Of a stretch of DNA of 60,904 bases, positions 1-8,902 are shown piece by piece. The notes under the pieces were generated by a model. It saw only the letters and a program-made list of their open reading frames with translations, ran no database searches and had not been told where the DNA came from. The stretch is from the NCBI GenBank assembly GCA_937880075.1, contig CALFLM010000086.1, positions 1 through 60,904 of the forward strand, read 5' to 3'. Position 1 is the stretch's first letter; each line of letters begins with the position of its first letter. Both the position numbers and the translations under genes were made by a program. The DNA comes from an uncultured Romboutsia sp. GTDB lineage: Bacteria; Bacillota; Clostridia; Peptostreptococcales; Peptostreptococcaceae.

Positions 1-42
1 GTATTTAGCTTATCGATACTAATAGGTCGAGGACTTGACCAA
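1..42 (+). rRNA. 23S ribosomal RNA, 3' end only
   Basis: The first 40 bases match the conserved 3' end of Gram-positive 23S rRNA, including AATAGGTCGAGGACTTGACC. The final CTTGACC would pair with GGTCAAG at the 5' end of the molecule, outside the window. The mature end is placed at about 42. A 5S gene follows about 105 bases later, the usual rrn order, and no tRNA is seen between them. Confidence 0.85.
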
Positions 43-146
43 AATAAACCTAAAGTTTTAATAAGGAAGATTTCGGTTGCTAAAATAGAATGATTCAATG
101 TTAAATGTTTGCAGTTTTCAGAGTATTAACTCTAAAAATAAAGATT

Positions 147-264
147 ATGTGGTTATTATAGCAAAGAGGATACACCTGTTCCCATACCGAACACAGAAGT
201 TAAGCTCTTTAGCGCTGATGGTACTTGGTGGGCAACTGCCTGGGAGAGTAAGACGTAGCCACGT
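147..264 (+). rRNA. rrf: 5S ribosomal RNA
   Basis: About 118 bases with the 5S core: CACCTGTTCCCATACCGAAC, then GAAGTTAAGCTC and the GGTACTTGGTGGGCAACTGCC block. Bases 147-152 pair with 259-264 to form helix I, with one G-U pair, and this sets the ends. It is the last gene of the rRNA operon that begins upstream of the window. The RNase M5 gene at 13243 encodes the enzyme known to mature 5S rRNA. Confidence 0.95.
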
Positions 265-275
265 AGTCTTTTTTT
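250..275 (+). terminator. Possible rRNA operon terminator
   Basis: AAGAC (250-254) can pair with GTCTT (266-270), followed by a run of seven T. The stem is short and overlaps the 3' end of 5S rRNA, so this is a weak call. A much better hairpin lies at 344-374. Confidence 0.4.
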
Positions 276-343
276 ATTGTCTATAGACATAAATTTAAGA
301 CATTATAAATCCTAAAACACAATTTTTATTTAATTAAGACTAT

Positions 344-374
344 GCCGTTGATATAATTTACATCAACGGCTTTT
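344..374 (+). terminator. Rho-independent terminator between the rRNA operon and the decarboxylase gene
   Basis: A perfect 9-bp stem, GCCGTTGAT (344-352) with ATCAACGGC (362-370), is followed by TTTT. It sits only about 5 bases before the SD of the next gene. It could end rRNA transcription or act as an attenuator for the downstream gene. Confidence 0.7.
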
Positions 375-391
375 AATATAAGGAGATAAAT

Positions 392-1822
392 ATGAAAAAA
401 TCTATTTTAAATCAATTAGGTGAAATTGTTAATAATAATCTAGTGTCATTTCATGTTCCAGGTCATAAATTAGGAAAGATATATGATAGATTAGGTTATT
501 CTAATATATTAGAGACTATTTATAAAATGGATACAACTGAAATATTAGGTACGGATAATCTACACTCTCCAGAAGGAATAATAAAAGAATCTCAAGAAAG
601 AGCATCAAGAGTTTTTAAGAGTAAAAATACATATTATCTAGTTAATGGAAGTACATGTGGTATACAAGCAGCCATAATGTCGGTATGTAACCCAAAAGAT
701 AAAATAATTGTAAATAGAGACTGTCATCAATCAGTTATCAACACATTTATATTAGGAGATATAGAACCTACATATATATATCCACAAATTGATACTAAAA
801 CTAATATATTAATGGGTATAAAAGTTGAAGATGCTATAGAGGCAATAGATAGTAACTTAGATGCAAAGGCAATACTATTAACTTATCCTACTTATTATGG
901 AAAAGTGTATGACTTAAAGATAATCTGTAATTATGCTCAGAGCAAAGGAATGATAGTCATAGTTGATGAGGCTCATGGTGCTCATCTAGGCTTAAGTGAT
1001 AAACTACCTATGACAGCATTAGAACAAGAAGCTGATATAGTAATACAAAGTACCCATAAGACACTACCTTCTTTTACACAGTCATCAATGATACATATTC
1101 AAGGAGAAAGAGTAAATGAAGAGAGATTATCTTCAATACTTAGAATGATAGAATCATCTAGCCCATCTTATATGCTTATGTCGTCATTAGAGTTAGCTGT
1201 AGATATATATGAAACAAAAGGTAAAGATTTAATGGAGGAACTTTTAGACAATATTGATATATTTAAAAAGAATATGGAAAAATATGAAAATATAAATATA
1301 TATAATGATAATGATAGAACAAAAATTTTCATATCATCTAAGGAATTAGGTATAACAGGATATGAACTAGAGGAGATGCTTAGAATAAATTATAATGTAC
1401 AAGTAGAGTTATCAAATTACTATGGAATATTATTAATATGTACAATAGGAAACGATAGGACAGATTTTGAGAGCTTAGAATATGCATTAGAAGATATTAG
1501 TTTAAATAGTATAAATAATAAAAATATAGGCCATATAGAATATCCTATGAATATACCTATAAAAGAATTAAGTCCAAGAGAAGCATTTTATAATGAGAAG
1601 AAAAGTGTTAAAATATATGATAGTATAGGAAAAATATGTGGAGAATATATCATACCTTATCCTCCTGGAATATGTTTAGTATCCCCAGGAGAAATAATAA
1701 CTAAAGAAGTTATCGATTATATTTTAGTTTGTCATAAAAAAGGAATGAGCATAAGTGGAATGAAAGATTCTAACTTAGAGTATGTACAAATTATAGAGAA
1801 TAATTTTAAGGATAAATTTTAA
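392..1822 (+). CDS. Orn/Lys/Arg decarboxylase family PLP enzyme (YaaO-like)
   Basis: A 476-residue fold-type I PLP enzyme of the ornithine/lysine/arginine decarboxylase family. Seen: an N-terminal VPGHK motif (residues 22-26), the PLP-pocket DEAHGAH (192-198), and STHKT (220-224), whose K223 is the expected Schiff-base lysine. The C-terminal part carries PYPPGICLVSPGE, usual in this family. SD AAGGAGATA precedes ATG 392. In Bacillus subtilis the equivalent gene, yaaO, also lies just before tmk. The length fits the short Gram-positive form without the response-regulator-like N-terminal wing domain. Substrate (arginine, lysine or ornithine) cannot be read from the sequence. A role in polyamine or acid-stress metabolism is inference. 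Confidence 0.85.
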   Translation: MKKSILNQLGEIVNNNLVSFHVPGHKLGKIYDRLGYSNILETIYKMDTTEILGTDNLHSPEGIIKESQERASRVFKSKNTYYLVNGSTCGIQAAIMSVCNPKDKIIVNRDCHQSVINTFILGDIEPTYIYPQIDTKTNILMGIKVEDAIEAIDSNLDAKAILLTYPTYYGKVYDLKIICNYAQSKGMIVIVDEAHGAHLGLSDKLPMTALEQEADIVIQSTHKTLPSFTQSSMIHIQGERVNEERLSSILRMIESSSPSYMLMSSLELAVDIYETKGKDLMEELLDNIDIFKKNMEKYENINIYNDNDRTKIFISSKELGITGYELEEMLRINYNVQVELSNYYGILLICTIGNDRTDFESLEYALEDISLNSINNKNIGHIEYPMNIPIKELSPREAFYNEKKSVKIYDSIGKICGEYIIPYPPGICLVSPGEIITKEVIDYILVCHKKGMSISGMKDSNLEYVQIIENNFKDKF

Positions 1823-1891
1823 TAAATAAAAAGTCCATAAATTGATACAAAGAAATGAATTAACATCAATTATAGTTAATACATAATATAT

Positions 1892-1937
1892 GGAGGTGAA
1901 AACTGCTTTATAAAATAATACAAGCAGTATATAAAAA
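1892..1937 (+). promoter_or_regulatory. tmk leader: distant SD with a hairpin or leader peptide before the start codon
   Basis: A strong SD, GGAGGTGA (1892-1899), lies about 38 bases upstream of the tmk ATG at 1938, far too distant for normal initiation. An in-frame TAA at 1932 rules out an earlier tmk start. ACTGCTT (1902-1908) pairs perfectly with AAGCAGT (1922-1928), so folding would bring SD and ATG to a normal distance. Alternatively a 12-codon frame starting at CTG 1903 ends in TGA 1939-1941, overlapping the tmk ATG as ATGA, which would allow translational coupling. Confidence 0.55.
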
Positions 1938-2627
1938 ATGAGCGGTAAGTTAATAATTATAGAGAGTGGATCAGATGCAAGTGGAAAGGCAACACAAACT
2001 AAAAAGTTATATGAGAGATTATTAAAGGATGGATATAATGTAAGGAAGGTAGAATATCCAAATTATGACTCTGAATCATCTGCACTAGTAAAAATGTACT
2101 TAAGAGGTGAATTTGGTGAGAAGGCAACGGATGTAGATCCATATATAGCATCTACATTTTTTTCAGTAGATAGATATGCTTCATTCAAGACTGAATGGGA
2201 AGACTTTTATAAAAATGGCGGAATAGTTATTGCAGATAGATATACAACATCTAATATGGTGCATCAAGCGTCTAAAATGGATGCAAATGAAAGAGATAAG
2301 TACTTAGATTGGCTTGTAGATTATGAATTTAATATGTATAAAATACCACAGCCAGATTGTGTCATATTTCTAAATGTGCCTGTAAACTTTACTAAAAAAC
2401 TTATGGAAAATAGAAAAAATAAGTTTACAGGTGAACAGAAAAAAGATATTCATGAAAGTGATATAAAATATTTAGAGAAATCATATGAAAATTCTTTATA
2501 TATAGCGGATAAGTATAATTGGAATAAAATAAATTGTGTAGAAGATGATAAATTAAGAAGTATAGACAGTATACATGAAGAAATTTATAATTTAGTAATA
2601 GATAGGATAAAGTCTACGGAGAGGTAA
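1938..2627 (+). CDS. tmk: Thymidylate kinase (dTMP kinase)
   Basis: A 229-residue P-loop nucleotide kinase that phosphorylates dTMP to dTDP. The N-terminus holds a P-loop, SGSDASGKATQ (residues 10-20), slightly unlike the usual EGIDGSGKTTQ. ADRY near residue 101 matches the DR(Y/F) motif, and NRKNKFTGEQK is a LID-like basic segment. Position directly before holB and ricT matches Firmicutes gene order, although the B. subtilis genes yaaQ and yaaR between them are absent. The variant P-loop leaves some room for a broader deoxynucleotide kinase. The start is forced by an in-frame stop six bases upstream, and the SD arrangement is unusual (see leader). Confidence 0.85.
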   Translation: MSGKLIIIESGSDASGKATQTKKLYERLLKDGYNVRKVEYPNYDSESSALVKMYLRGEFGEKATDVDPYIASTFFSVDRYASFKTEWEDFYKNGGIVIADRYTTSNMVHQASKMDANERDKYLDWLVDYEFNMYKIPQPDCVIFLNVPVNFTKKLMENRKNKFTGEQKKDIHESDIKYLEKSYENSLYIADKYNWNKINCVEDDKLRSIDSIHEEIYNLVIDRIKSTER

Positions 2628-2629
2628 AT

Positions 2630-3565
2630 ATGTATTTTGATAATATTATAGGCCAGGATTTCGCTAAGAAATATCTTACAAATTCAATTAAAAAAAATAA
2701 AATAAACCATGCGTACATGTTTGAGGGAATAGATGGTATAGGCAAAAAAAAGCTTAGCCAAGAATTATCAAAAATACTACTAGATACAGAAAATGTAGAA
2801 AGTAGCCCTGATTATATAAATATATATCCAGATGGAAATAGCATCAAGATAGCACAAATAAGAAAGTTACAGACAGATATAATAGTAAAGCCTCATAAGC
2901 AATATAAAATATATATAATAAATCAGGCTGATAGCATGACTATAGAAGCTCAAAATGCCTTATTAAAGACATTAGAAGAACCTCCAGAGTATGCTATAAT
3001 AATATTAATAACAAGTAATAAAGAAGCTTTATTAGACACTATAAAATCTAGATGTGAGATAATAAAATTTTTACCAATATCTATATTAGATTTAAATAAT
3101 TACTTGACTAGCCAAGGAATAGATAAGAATAGAGCTCAACTATTATCTACTTTTTCTAGAGGAAGTATAGAAAAAGCTATAGAATTATCAGAATCAGCAG
3201 ACTTTGCTATAATGAGAGAAGAAATACAAACTTATATAGAAATAATGTTAGATAAAGATATAATAGATATTTTAGAAATACCAACAAGTATGGAAAAATA
3301 TAAAAAAGATGCTATAGGTATATTAGACATGCTTATAAACTATTTTAGAGATATTATGATTTTAAAAGAAAAAGTTGACAAGAGTATGATAATAAACATT
3401 GATAAAATAACATTTATACAGAATATGAGCAAAAAAATTACATATTCTCAAGTATCTAGAATTATTGATATAATAGAAGACATAAAGAAAAAGATAAGAA
3501 GCAATTGTAACTTTAACATTAGTATACAAGTTATGGCTTTAAAAATATATGAGGTGATAAAATGA
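2630..3565 (+). CDS. holB: DNA polymerase III delta' subunit
   Basis: A 311-residue clamp-loader subunit. Seen: GIDGIGKKKL as Walker-A-like loop (residues 33-42), NALLKTLEEPPEYA, and the sensor-1 SRC motif (about 138-140). In bacteria it partners DnaX and delta to load the beta clamp. The four-cysteine zinc module found in many family members between Walker A and the NALLKTLEEP motif is missing; that stretch has no cysteines. The gene starts 2 bases after tmk, and its stop overlaps the start of ricT, so the three are probably co-translated. Confidence 0.9.
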   Translation: MYFDNIIGQDFAKKYLTNSIKKNKINHAYMFEGIDGIGKKKLSQELSKILLDTENVESSPDYINIYPDGNSIKIAQIRKLQTDIIVKPHKQYKIYIINQADSMTIEAQNALLKTLEEPPEYAIIILITSNKEALLDTIKSRCEIIKFLPISILDLNNYLTSQGIDKNRAQLLSTFSRGSIEKAIELSESADFAIMREEIQTYIEIMLDKDIIDILEIPTSMEKYKKDAIGILDMLINYFRDIMILKEKVDKSMIINIDKITFIQNMSKKITYSQVSRIIDIIEDIKKKIRSNCNFNISIQVMALKIYEVIK

Positions 3566-4449
3566 TAAAGATAGTAGGTGTTAGGTTTAAGAATGCTGGT
3601 AAAATATACTACTTTGATCCTGCAGATTTAGAAGTAGAGAAAAATATGGATGTAGTAGTAGAAACAGCAAGGGGATTAGAATATGGAACAATAGTAGTTG
3701 GTCCGAAAGAAATAGATGAAAGTGAATTATCTTCACCATTAAAGGAAATTGTAAGAGTAGCTACAGATGAAGATAGACAAGTATATCTTGAATATAAAGC
3801 AAAGGCAAAAGAAACATTTGAATTATGTCAACAAAAAATAAAAGAGCATAATTTAAATATGTTTTTAATAGATTGTGAATACACTTTTGATAGAAACAAA
3901 TTAATATTCTACTTTACAGCAGAAGGCAGAATAGACTTTAGGGAATTAGTAAAAGATTTAGCATCTATATTTAAAACAAGAATAGAGCTAAGACAAATAG
4001 GTGTTAGAGATGAAGCAAAATCTATAGGTGGATTAGGTCCATGTGGAAGAAAACTTTGTTGTTCATCATGGCTTGGAGACTTCCAACCTGTTTCCATAAA
4101 AATGGCTAAAGACCAAAGTTTATCGCTTAATCCAACTAAGATATCAGGAATATGCGGAAGACTTTTCTGTTGCCTAAAGTATGAGCATGATGTTTATGCA
4201 GAAGCTATAGATGCTATGCCAGTAGTAGGTGCATTAGTAAAAGTAGATGAGTCAAAAGGAAAGGTAATAGAAGTAAATCCTTTACTAGAGCAAGTAAGAA
4301 TAGAATTTAATGATAAGACTATAAAAGTATGTCATAAAGATGAAGTTAAAGTTTTACAAGAACCTAAAAAGTGTTGTGGATGTGGAAGTTTAAGGGATGA
4401 AGGATTAGATGAAGCGACATTAAGAGAATTAAAGAAATTAGAAGATTAA
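3562..4449 (+). CDS. ricT: PSP1-domain protein RicT (YaaT)
   Basis: A 295-residue PSP1 family protein. Cysteine clusters are GPCGRKLCC (about 160-167), CGRLFCC (about 198-204) and a C-terminal KCCGCG (about 270-274). In B. subtilis RicT joins RicA and RicF in an Fe-S complex that stimulates RNase Y-dependent mRNA maturation and supports sporulation and competence. The start ATG overlaps the holB stop by 4 bases. A terminator follows, so tmk-holB-ricT forms one unit. Confidence 0.9.
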   Translation: MIKIVGVRFKNAGKIYYFDPADLEVEKNMDVVVETARGLEYGTIVVGPKEIDESELSSPLKEIVRVATDEDRQVYLEYKAKAKETFELCQQKIKEHNLNMFLIDCEYTFDRNKLIFYFTAEGRIDFRELVKDLASIFKTRIELRQIGVRDEAKSIGGLGPCGRKLCCSSWLGDFQPVSIKMAKDQSLSLNPTKISGICGRLFCCLKYEHDVYAEAIDAMPVVGALVKVDESKGKVIEVNPLLEQVRIEFNDKTIKVCHKDEVKVLQEPKKCCGCGSLRDEGLDEATLRELKKLED

Positions 4450-4461
4450 TTATAAATAATA

Positions 4462-4490
4462 AGGGGGTAGGGCTTTTCCTACCCTTTTTA
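4462..4490 (+). terminator. Rho-independent terminator after ricT
   Basis: GGGTAGG (4465-4471) pairs with CCTACCC (4478-4484) and is followed by TTTTT. It closes the tmk-holB-ricT operon. Confidence 0.85.
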
Positions 4491-4601
4491 ATACATTAAT
4501 AAACTATAAAAAATATATATTATCTATAATTTATAATCAACTAACATTTTAGAACAACATATATGAGTGAAGCGAATTTTAAGACATGAAAGGAGAGCAA
4601 C

Positions 4602-5354
4602 ATGGAAGTAAAATTAAAAGAAACGGAAAGAATAGATGATTTACAATTAAAAGGATTAAAATTAATACAAGATACTAATGGATTTTGTTTTGGTATAGAT
4701 GCAGTATTATTAGCTAATTTTGCTAAAGTAAAAAAAGGAGCTAATGTTGTAGATTTAGGAACAGGAACAGGAATAGTTCCAATACTTATAGCTGGAAAAA
4801 GCCAAGCAAATAAAATAGTTGGTGTAGAAATACAAGAAGAAGTGTATGAAATGGCAACTCGTTCAGTTAAATTAAATGATTTAGAGGAAAGAGTAGAAAT
4901 AGTAAATGCAGATATAAAAGAAATAGATAAAGTATTAGAGGTAAATGGATATCATGTAGTAACTTCAAATCCTCCATATATGCACATGGATGGGATAAAA
5001 AACCCTAACGATAAAAAGGCTATATCAAGACATGAGGTTAAATGTAACTTAGAAGATGTAATAAGAGCAGCTTCTAGGCTTACAATGCCAAGAGGTAAGT
5101 TTTTCATGATTCATAGACCTATAAGATTAGTTGATATATTAACTTTAGGTAGAAAGTATAACATGGAACCAAAACAAATTCAATTTATACATCCAAGAGC
5201 AGGTAAAGCGCCAAACTTAGTATTAGTTGAATTTATGAAAGATGGTAGACCAGAGCTTAAAATATTAGATCCTTTATATGTTTATGGAGATGATGGAAAC
5301 TATACTGAAGAACTAAAATCAATATATGCAAATGAAGATATAGGAGAAAAATAA
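4602..5354 (+). CDS. tRNA1(Val) adenine-N6 methyltransferase-like protein (YabB/TrmN6 family)
   Basis: A 250-residue class I SAM-dependent methyltransferase. Seen: the SAM-binding VVDLGTGTGIVPILIAG (about 50-66), the acidic VGVEIQE strand, and the N6-adenine methyltransferase motif SNPPY (about 124-128). The opening segment, with GFCFGIDAVLLANF, is typical of the YabB/YfiC group that modifies tRNA1(Val) A37. It has SD AAAGGAGAG and ends exactly where rsmI begins, as in other Firmicutes. The exact tRNA target is inferred from family. Confidence 0.82.
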   Translation: MEVKLKETERIDDLQLKGLKLIQDTNGFCFGIDAVLLANFAKVKKGANVVDLGTGTGIVPILIAGKSQANKIVGVEIQEEVYEMATRSVKLNDLEERVEIVNADIKEIDKVLEVNGYHVVTSNPPYMHMDGIKNPNDKKAISRHEVKCNLEDVIRAASRLTMPRGKFFMIHRPIRLVDILTLGRKYNMEPKQIQFIHPRAGKAPNLVLVEFMKDGRPELKILDPLYVYGDDGNYTEELKSIYANEDIGEK

Positions 5355-6188
5355 ATGAGTGGTAAATTATATATATGTCCAACACCAATAGGTAATCTAG
5401 AAGATATGACTTATCGAACTATTAGAATATTAAATGAAGTTGATTTAATAGCAGCTGAGGATACTAGACATAGTATAAAACTTTTAAATCACTTTGAAAT
5501 ATCAAAACCTTTAACTAGTTATCATGAACATAATAAAGATTCAAAAGGCGGATATTTAATAAATAAATTATTAGAAGGGGAAAATATAGCATTAATCAGT
5601 GATGCTGGTATGCCAGGAATATCAGATCCAGGTGAAGATATAATAAAACAAGCTGTTGAACATAATATAGAGATAGAAGTTTTACCAGGAGCTACTGCAT
5701 CTATAACTGCATTAGTCGGATCTGGATTAGAAACAGCAAAATTTGCTTTTGAAGGATTTTTAGATAGAGATAAAAAAGTTAGAAGAAATCAATTAGAAGA
5801 ACTAAAGGAAGAAAGTAGAACTATAATATTTTATGAATCTCCCCACAGATTAAAAGATACTTTAAAAGATATGTTAAAGGTATTAGGAAATAGACGCATA
5901 GCAGTAAATAGAGAGATAACAAAAAAATATCAGGAAATAATAAGAGAAGATATAGAGACAGTTATAAACATATTTGATGAAAAAGAGGTAAAGGGAGAGT
6001 TTGTTTTAATAGTAGAAGGGTTTAAAGGCGAAAAGACAGTGCAAAACTCTTATGATGACCTTACTGAAAGAGAATATGTAGTAACTTTAATGGAAAATGG
6101 AATGGATAAAAAAGATGCTATCAAGGTAGTTTGTAAAGATAGAAAATTAAAAAAAGATGTTGTTTATAAACAAGTACTAGATTTATAA
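5355..6188 (+). CDS. rsmI: 16S rRNA (cytidine1402-2'-O)-methyltransferase RsmI
   Basis: A 277-residue tetrapyrrole-methylase-fold RNA methyltransferase. Seen: CPTPIGNLEDMTYR at the N-terminus, AAEDTRHS (about 34-41), LISDAGMPGISDPG, and LPGATA, the RsmI signature. It methylates the ribose of C1402 in the 16S decoding centre together with RsmH. It follows the upstream methyltransferase gene with no gap. A 20-bp stem terminator stands between it and the convergent lrp gene. Confidence 0.93.
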   Translation: MSGKLYICPTPIGNLEDMTYRTIRILNEVDLIAAEDTRHSIKLLNHFEISKPLTSYHEHNKDSKGGYLINKLLEGENIALISDAGMPGISDPGEDIIKQAVEHNIEIEVLPGATASITALVGSGLETAKFAFEGFLDRDKKVRRNQLEELKEESRTIIFYESPHRLKDTLKDMLKVLGNRRIAVNREITKKYQEIIREDIETVINIFDEKEVKGEFVLIVEGFKGEKTVQNSYDDLTEREYVVTLMENGMDKKDAIKVVCKDRKLKKDVVYKQVLDL

Positions 6189-6253
6189 AATGTATCATTT
6201 TAGGTGGTATATATAGAAGTATGTACTTATAAATTATATCTATAAGTAAAATT

Positions 6254-6301
6254 AAAAGGCTATAAAAAGCTTAATATTAAATAAGCTTTTTATAGCCTTT
6301 T
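6254..6301. terminator. Bidirectional terminator between rsmI and lrp
   Basis: A perfect 20-bp inverted repeat (6254-6273 with 6282-6301) is rich in A at the left edge and T at the right edge, so it has a U-tract in either direction. It separates two convergent transcription units. Confidence 0.9.
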
Positions 6302-6317
6302 ATATTTAAAAATAAGT

Positions 6318-6746
6318 TTACAATATAGACTTAGACTGAATTGGAGTTGATAATATAACATTAGTTTTAGTTGAACCAACTTTTTTTATAGAATCTATTA
6401 CCTCTTCTAATTCATACATATCCTTAACTATAACCTTTAAAACAGAACAATCATCTCCCGTTATATGATGACACTCTACTATTCTAGAATCTTTACGAGC
6501 TGATTCTATAAATTCATTATATTTATTACTAGGTAAAGAAATATGAATAAATGCCTTTATAGATCTTCCTAAAGCATTAGGATTAATTATAGCTTTATAC
6601 CCTTCTATAACTCCCGCTTCCTCTAATCTTTTAACTCTCTCAGATACAGCAGGGGAAGTTAAACCTACTATCTTTCCTAAATCTTTCATAGATATTCTAC
6701 CTTCCTCTTGAAGGATTTCTATAATTTTGTAATCTGTAATATCCAT
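6318..6746 (-). CDS. Lrp/AsnC family transcriptional regulator
   Basis: A 142-residue regulator. The N-terminal helix-turn-helix runs ILQEEGRISMKDLGKIVGLT then SPAVSERVKRLEE. A C-terminal RAM ligand-binding/oligomerisation domain includes HHITGDDCSVLKV. Members sense amino acids or other small molecules and act as dimers or octamers. It lies 22 bases downstream of pncB on the same strand, so the two are probably co-transcribed, which hints at a nicotinate or amino-acid link. Targets are unknown. Confidence 0.88.
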   Translation of the reverse strand: MDITDYKIIEILQEEGRISMKDLGKIVGLTSPAVSERVKRLEEAGVIEGYKAIINPNALGRSIKAFIHISLPSNKYNEFIESARKDSRIVECHHITGDDCSVLKVIVKDMYELEEVIDSIKKVGSTKTNVILSTPIQSKSIL

Positions 6747-6768
6747 AGTGTTGTCTCCCTTAATTGTA

Positions 6769-8199
6769 TTATATAAATTTCTTTGAATCTATCATCTTAC
6801 TTTTTAAATACCAAAGATCTCTAGATAAGTCTACCTTATAAATTTGAGGATTTGAAAGTCTTCTATATTCTTCCCATAATGAATTAAGTTCATTTTTTAC
6901 ATACTCTCTAATCTCCATGACATTTTTATGTTTATATTTACATTCACCATTAATAAATAAAGGTTTAAGTAGCTCTCTAACAGTATAATTTTCAAAAGAT
7001 TTAGTTTTCCATGTATATGTAGGATGGAATATAGTTAAAGGTTTGCTTTCATCTATACTCTCATTGTGTAACATAATTAAATCTGCCTCAGCTTTATTTT
7101 CTTCGTTATATATTCTAAATACTTTTTTATATCCAGGATTGCTTATCTTTTCAGGATCTTCTGAGAGCTTTATTTTAGGCTCAAACTTTCCATCCTTAAA
7201 TGAAGCAGCTAATTTATAAACTCCTCCAAGAGAAGGTGAATCAGCAGAAGTTATTAGTTTCGTACCAACGCCCCAAGAATTTACAGAAGCACCATCAGCC
7301 TTTAATGAAGCTATTGTATATTCATCAAGATCATTAGATGCAGTTATGCTAATATCTGTAAAGCCTTCTTTATCTAAAGCCTCTTTACACTGATTAGATA
7401 AATATTTTAAATCTCCAGAATCTAATCTTATTCCTGAAGGTTTGTGTCCTTTTTCTCTTAAATCTTTAAAGACTTCTATAGCGTTAGGCAGACCGCTGTT
7501 TAATACATTATAAGTATCAACTAAAAGTAAGCATTTATCTGGATAAATATCAGCATAAGCTCTAAATGCTTCTATTTCAGTATCAAATTTTTGAATCCAA
7601 CTATGAGCTTGAGTACCTACAACTGGTATATTAAACATTTTACCAGCTAAAACATTGGCAGTAGCTGAGCAACCACCGATAACAGCAGATCTAGCTCCAT
7701 ATGTACCTGCATCAGGCCCTTGTGCACGTCGAAGACCAAATTCAAATACTGGATCTCCTTGAGCAGCAAAACAGACTCTAGATGCTTTAGTTGCAATAAG
7801 TGATTGGAAATTGATTATTGTAAGTAAAGCTGTTTCTATAAGCTGTGCTTGATATAAAGGAGCTTTCACAGTAAGTATAGGTTCGTTAGGAAACATTATA
7901 GTTCCTTCTTCAACAGCATATATATCCCCTGTAAATTTAAAATCTCTTAAAAATGTTAAGAATTTATCAGAAAATAGGTTTAGACTTTTTAAATAAGCTA
8001 AATCATCTTCTGAAAAATGAATGTTATTTATATACTCCACAAATTGTTCTATACCACAAACTATAGTATATCCGCCATTACACGCATTTTTTCTAAAAAA
8101 CATATCAAAGATAACCATATCTTCATGAACATTTTTTTCAAAATATCCGTTTAACATTGTAAGCTGATATAAGTCTGTAAGAAGTGTTAAATTTCTCAT
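6769..8199 (-). CDS. pncB: Nicotinate phosphoribosyltransferase
   Basis: A 476-residue NAPRTase that converts nicotinate and PRPP to nicotinate mononucleotide (Preiss-Handler NAD salvage). Seen: LTDLYQLTMLNGYF at the N-terminus, RRAQGPDAGTYGARSAVIGG (about 158-177), the GTQAHSW segment holding the histidine that is phosphorylated in related enzymes, GIRLDSGDL, and SWGVGTKLITS. On the minus strand an AAGGAG SD stands before the ATG at 8199. It leads a two-gene unit with the Lrp-type regulator, and no nicotinate transporter is nearby. Confidence 0.93.
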   Translation of the reverse strand: MRNLTLLTDLYQLTMLNGYFEKNVHEDMVIFDMFFRKNACNGGYTIVCGIEQFVEYINNIHFSEDDLAYLKSLNLFSDKFLTFLRDFKFTGDIYAVEEGTIMFPNEPILTVKAPLYQAQLIETALLTIINFQSLIATKASRVCFAAQGDPVFEFGLRRAQGPDAGTYGARSAVIGGCSATANVLAGKMFNIPVVGTQAHSWIQKFDTEIEAFRAYADIYPDKCLLLVDTYNVLNSGLPNAIEVFKDLREKGHKPSGIRLDSGDLKYLSNQCKEALDKEGFTDISITASNDLDEYTIASLKADGASVNSWGVGTKLITSADSPSLGGVYKLAASFKDGKFEPKIKLSEDPEKISNPGYKKVFRIYNEENKAEADLIMLHNESIDESKPLTIFHPTYTWKTKSFENYTVRELLKPLFINGECKYKHKNVMEIREYVKNELNSLWEEYRRLSNPQIYKVDLSRDLWYLKSKMIDSKKFI

Positions 8200-8275
8200 T
8201 GTATTTCTCCTTAATGTTAAAAAATTATAAAAACCCCTATAATTATACTAAAACACAATATAGTGGAAGTTTCAA

Positions 8276-8305
8276 GTATAAAGTATAGCCCAAGCTTCAT
8301 AAAAT
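8276..8305 (+). promoter_or_regulatory. Possible sigma-E-type promoter for spmAB
   Basis: GTATAAA (8276-8282), a 15-base spacer and CATAAAAT (8298-8305) resemble the Bacillus/Clostridium sigma-E pattern (kmATATT, 14-15, CATACAmT; 7 of 8 in the -10). The spmAB genes are known mother-cell genes, which supports the call, but the match was made by eye. Confidence 0.4.
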
Positions 8306-8326
8306 TATTAAGAAGGGGGGATTTTA

Positions 8327-8902
8327 ATGGGAAGAATTTGGTTTTACATGATTTCTATCGGAATAATAGGAAGTATAATAACTAATAACTTAGGTGAGTT
8401 AAATAAGGTTATACTAAATGAAGCTTCAAGGGGAGTTGAGTTTGCAATAAGCTTGGCAGGGGTAATGGCACTTTGGATGGGAATAATGAATATAGCTAAA
8501 GATTCAGGATTAATAGATACAATAGGAAAAAAGCTAAATCCTATAATGAGAAGATTATTTCCATCAATACCTAAGGGACATAAGGCAATGTCTTATATGG
8601 TTATGAACATGGCACTTAATATGGTTGGAGCAGGGAATGGTGCAACTGCCTTTGGACTCAAAGCCATGGAAGAATTACAGACTTTAAATAATAAAAAAGA
8701 TACAGCCACGAATGATATGATTATGTTTTTAGTTATAAATATATCTTCAATTCAGATAATACCATTTACAATGCTTAAAATTCGGTTAGATATGGGAGCT
8801 AAAAGTCCAAGTGACATTATACTTACAACATTATTTGCTACAACCATGTCTACTATAATAGCTGTGATATCTTGTAAACTGTTACAAGGGAGGAAGAGAT
8901 AA
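8327..8902 (+). CDS. spmA: Spore maturation protein A
   Basis: A 191-residue polytopic membrane protein with a Gate (nucleoside-recognition) domain. Several hydrophobic segments flank NMALNMVGAGNGATAFGLKA (about 103-122), the SpmA signature. In Bacillus and Clostridium SpmA and SpmB act during spore core dehydration and heat-resistance development. SD AAGGGGGG precedes ATG 8327. The stop overlaps the spmB start by one base (TAATG), so the pair is translationally coupled. In B. subtilis dacB precedes spmA; here pncB lies on the other side, divergently. Confidence 0.92.
   Translation: MGRIWFYMISIGIIGSIITNNLGELNKVILNEASRGVEFAISLAGVMALWMGIMNIAKDSGLIDTIGKKLNPIMRRLFPSIPKGHKAMSYMVMNMALNMVGAGNGATAFGLKAMEELQTLNNKKDTATNDMIMFLVINISSIQIIPFTMLKIRLDMGAKSPSDIILTTLFATTMSTIIAVISCKLLQGRKR

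Noticed and set aside
98..286. A 62-codon frame overlapping the start of the window
   Set aside because: It lies on the 23S-5S spacer and the 5S rRNA gene, so it is not a real protein.
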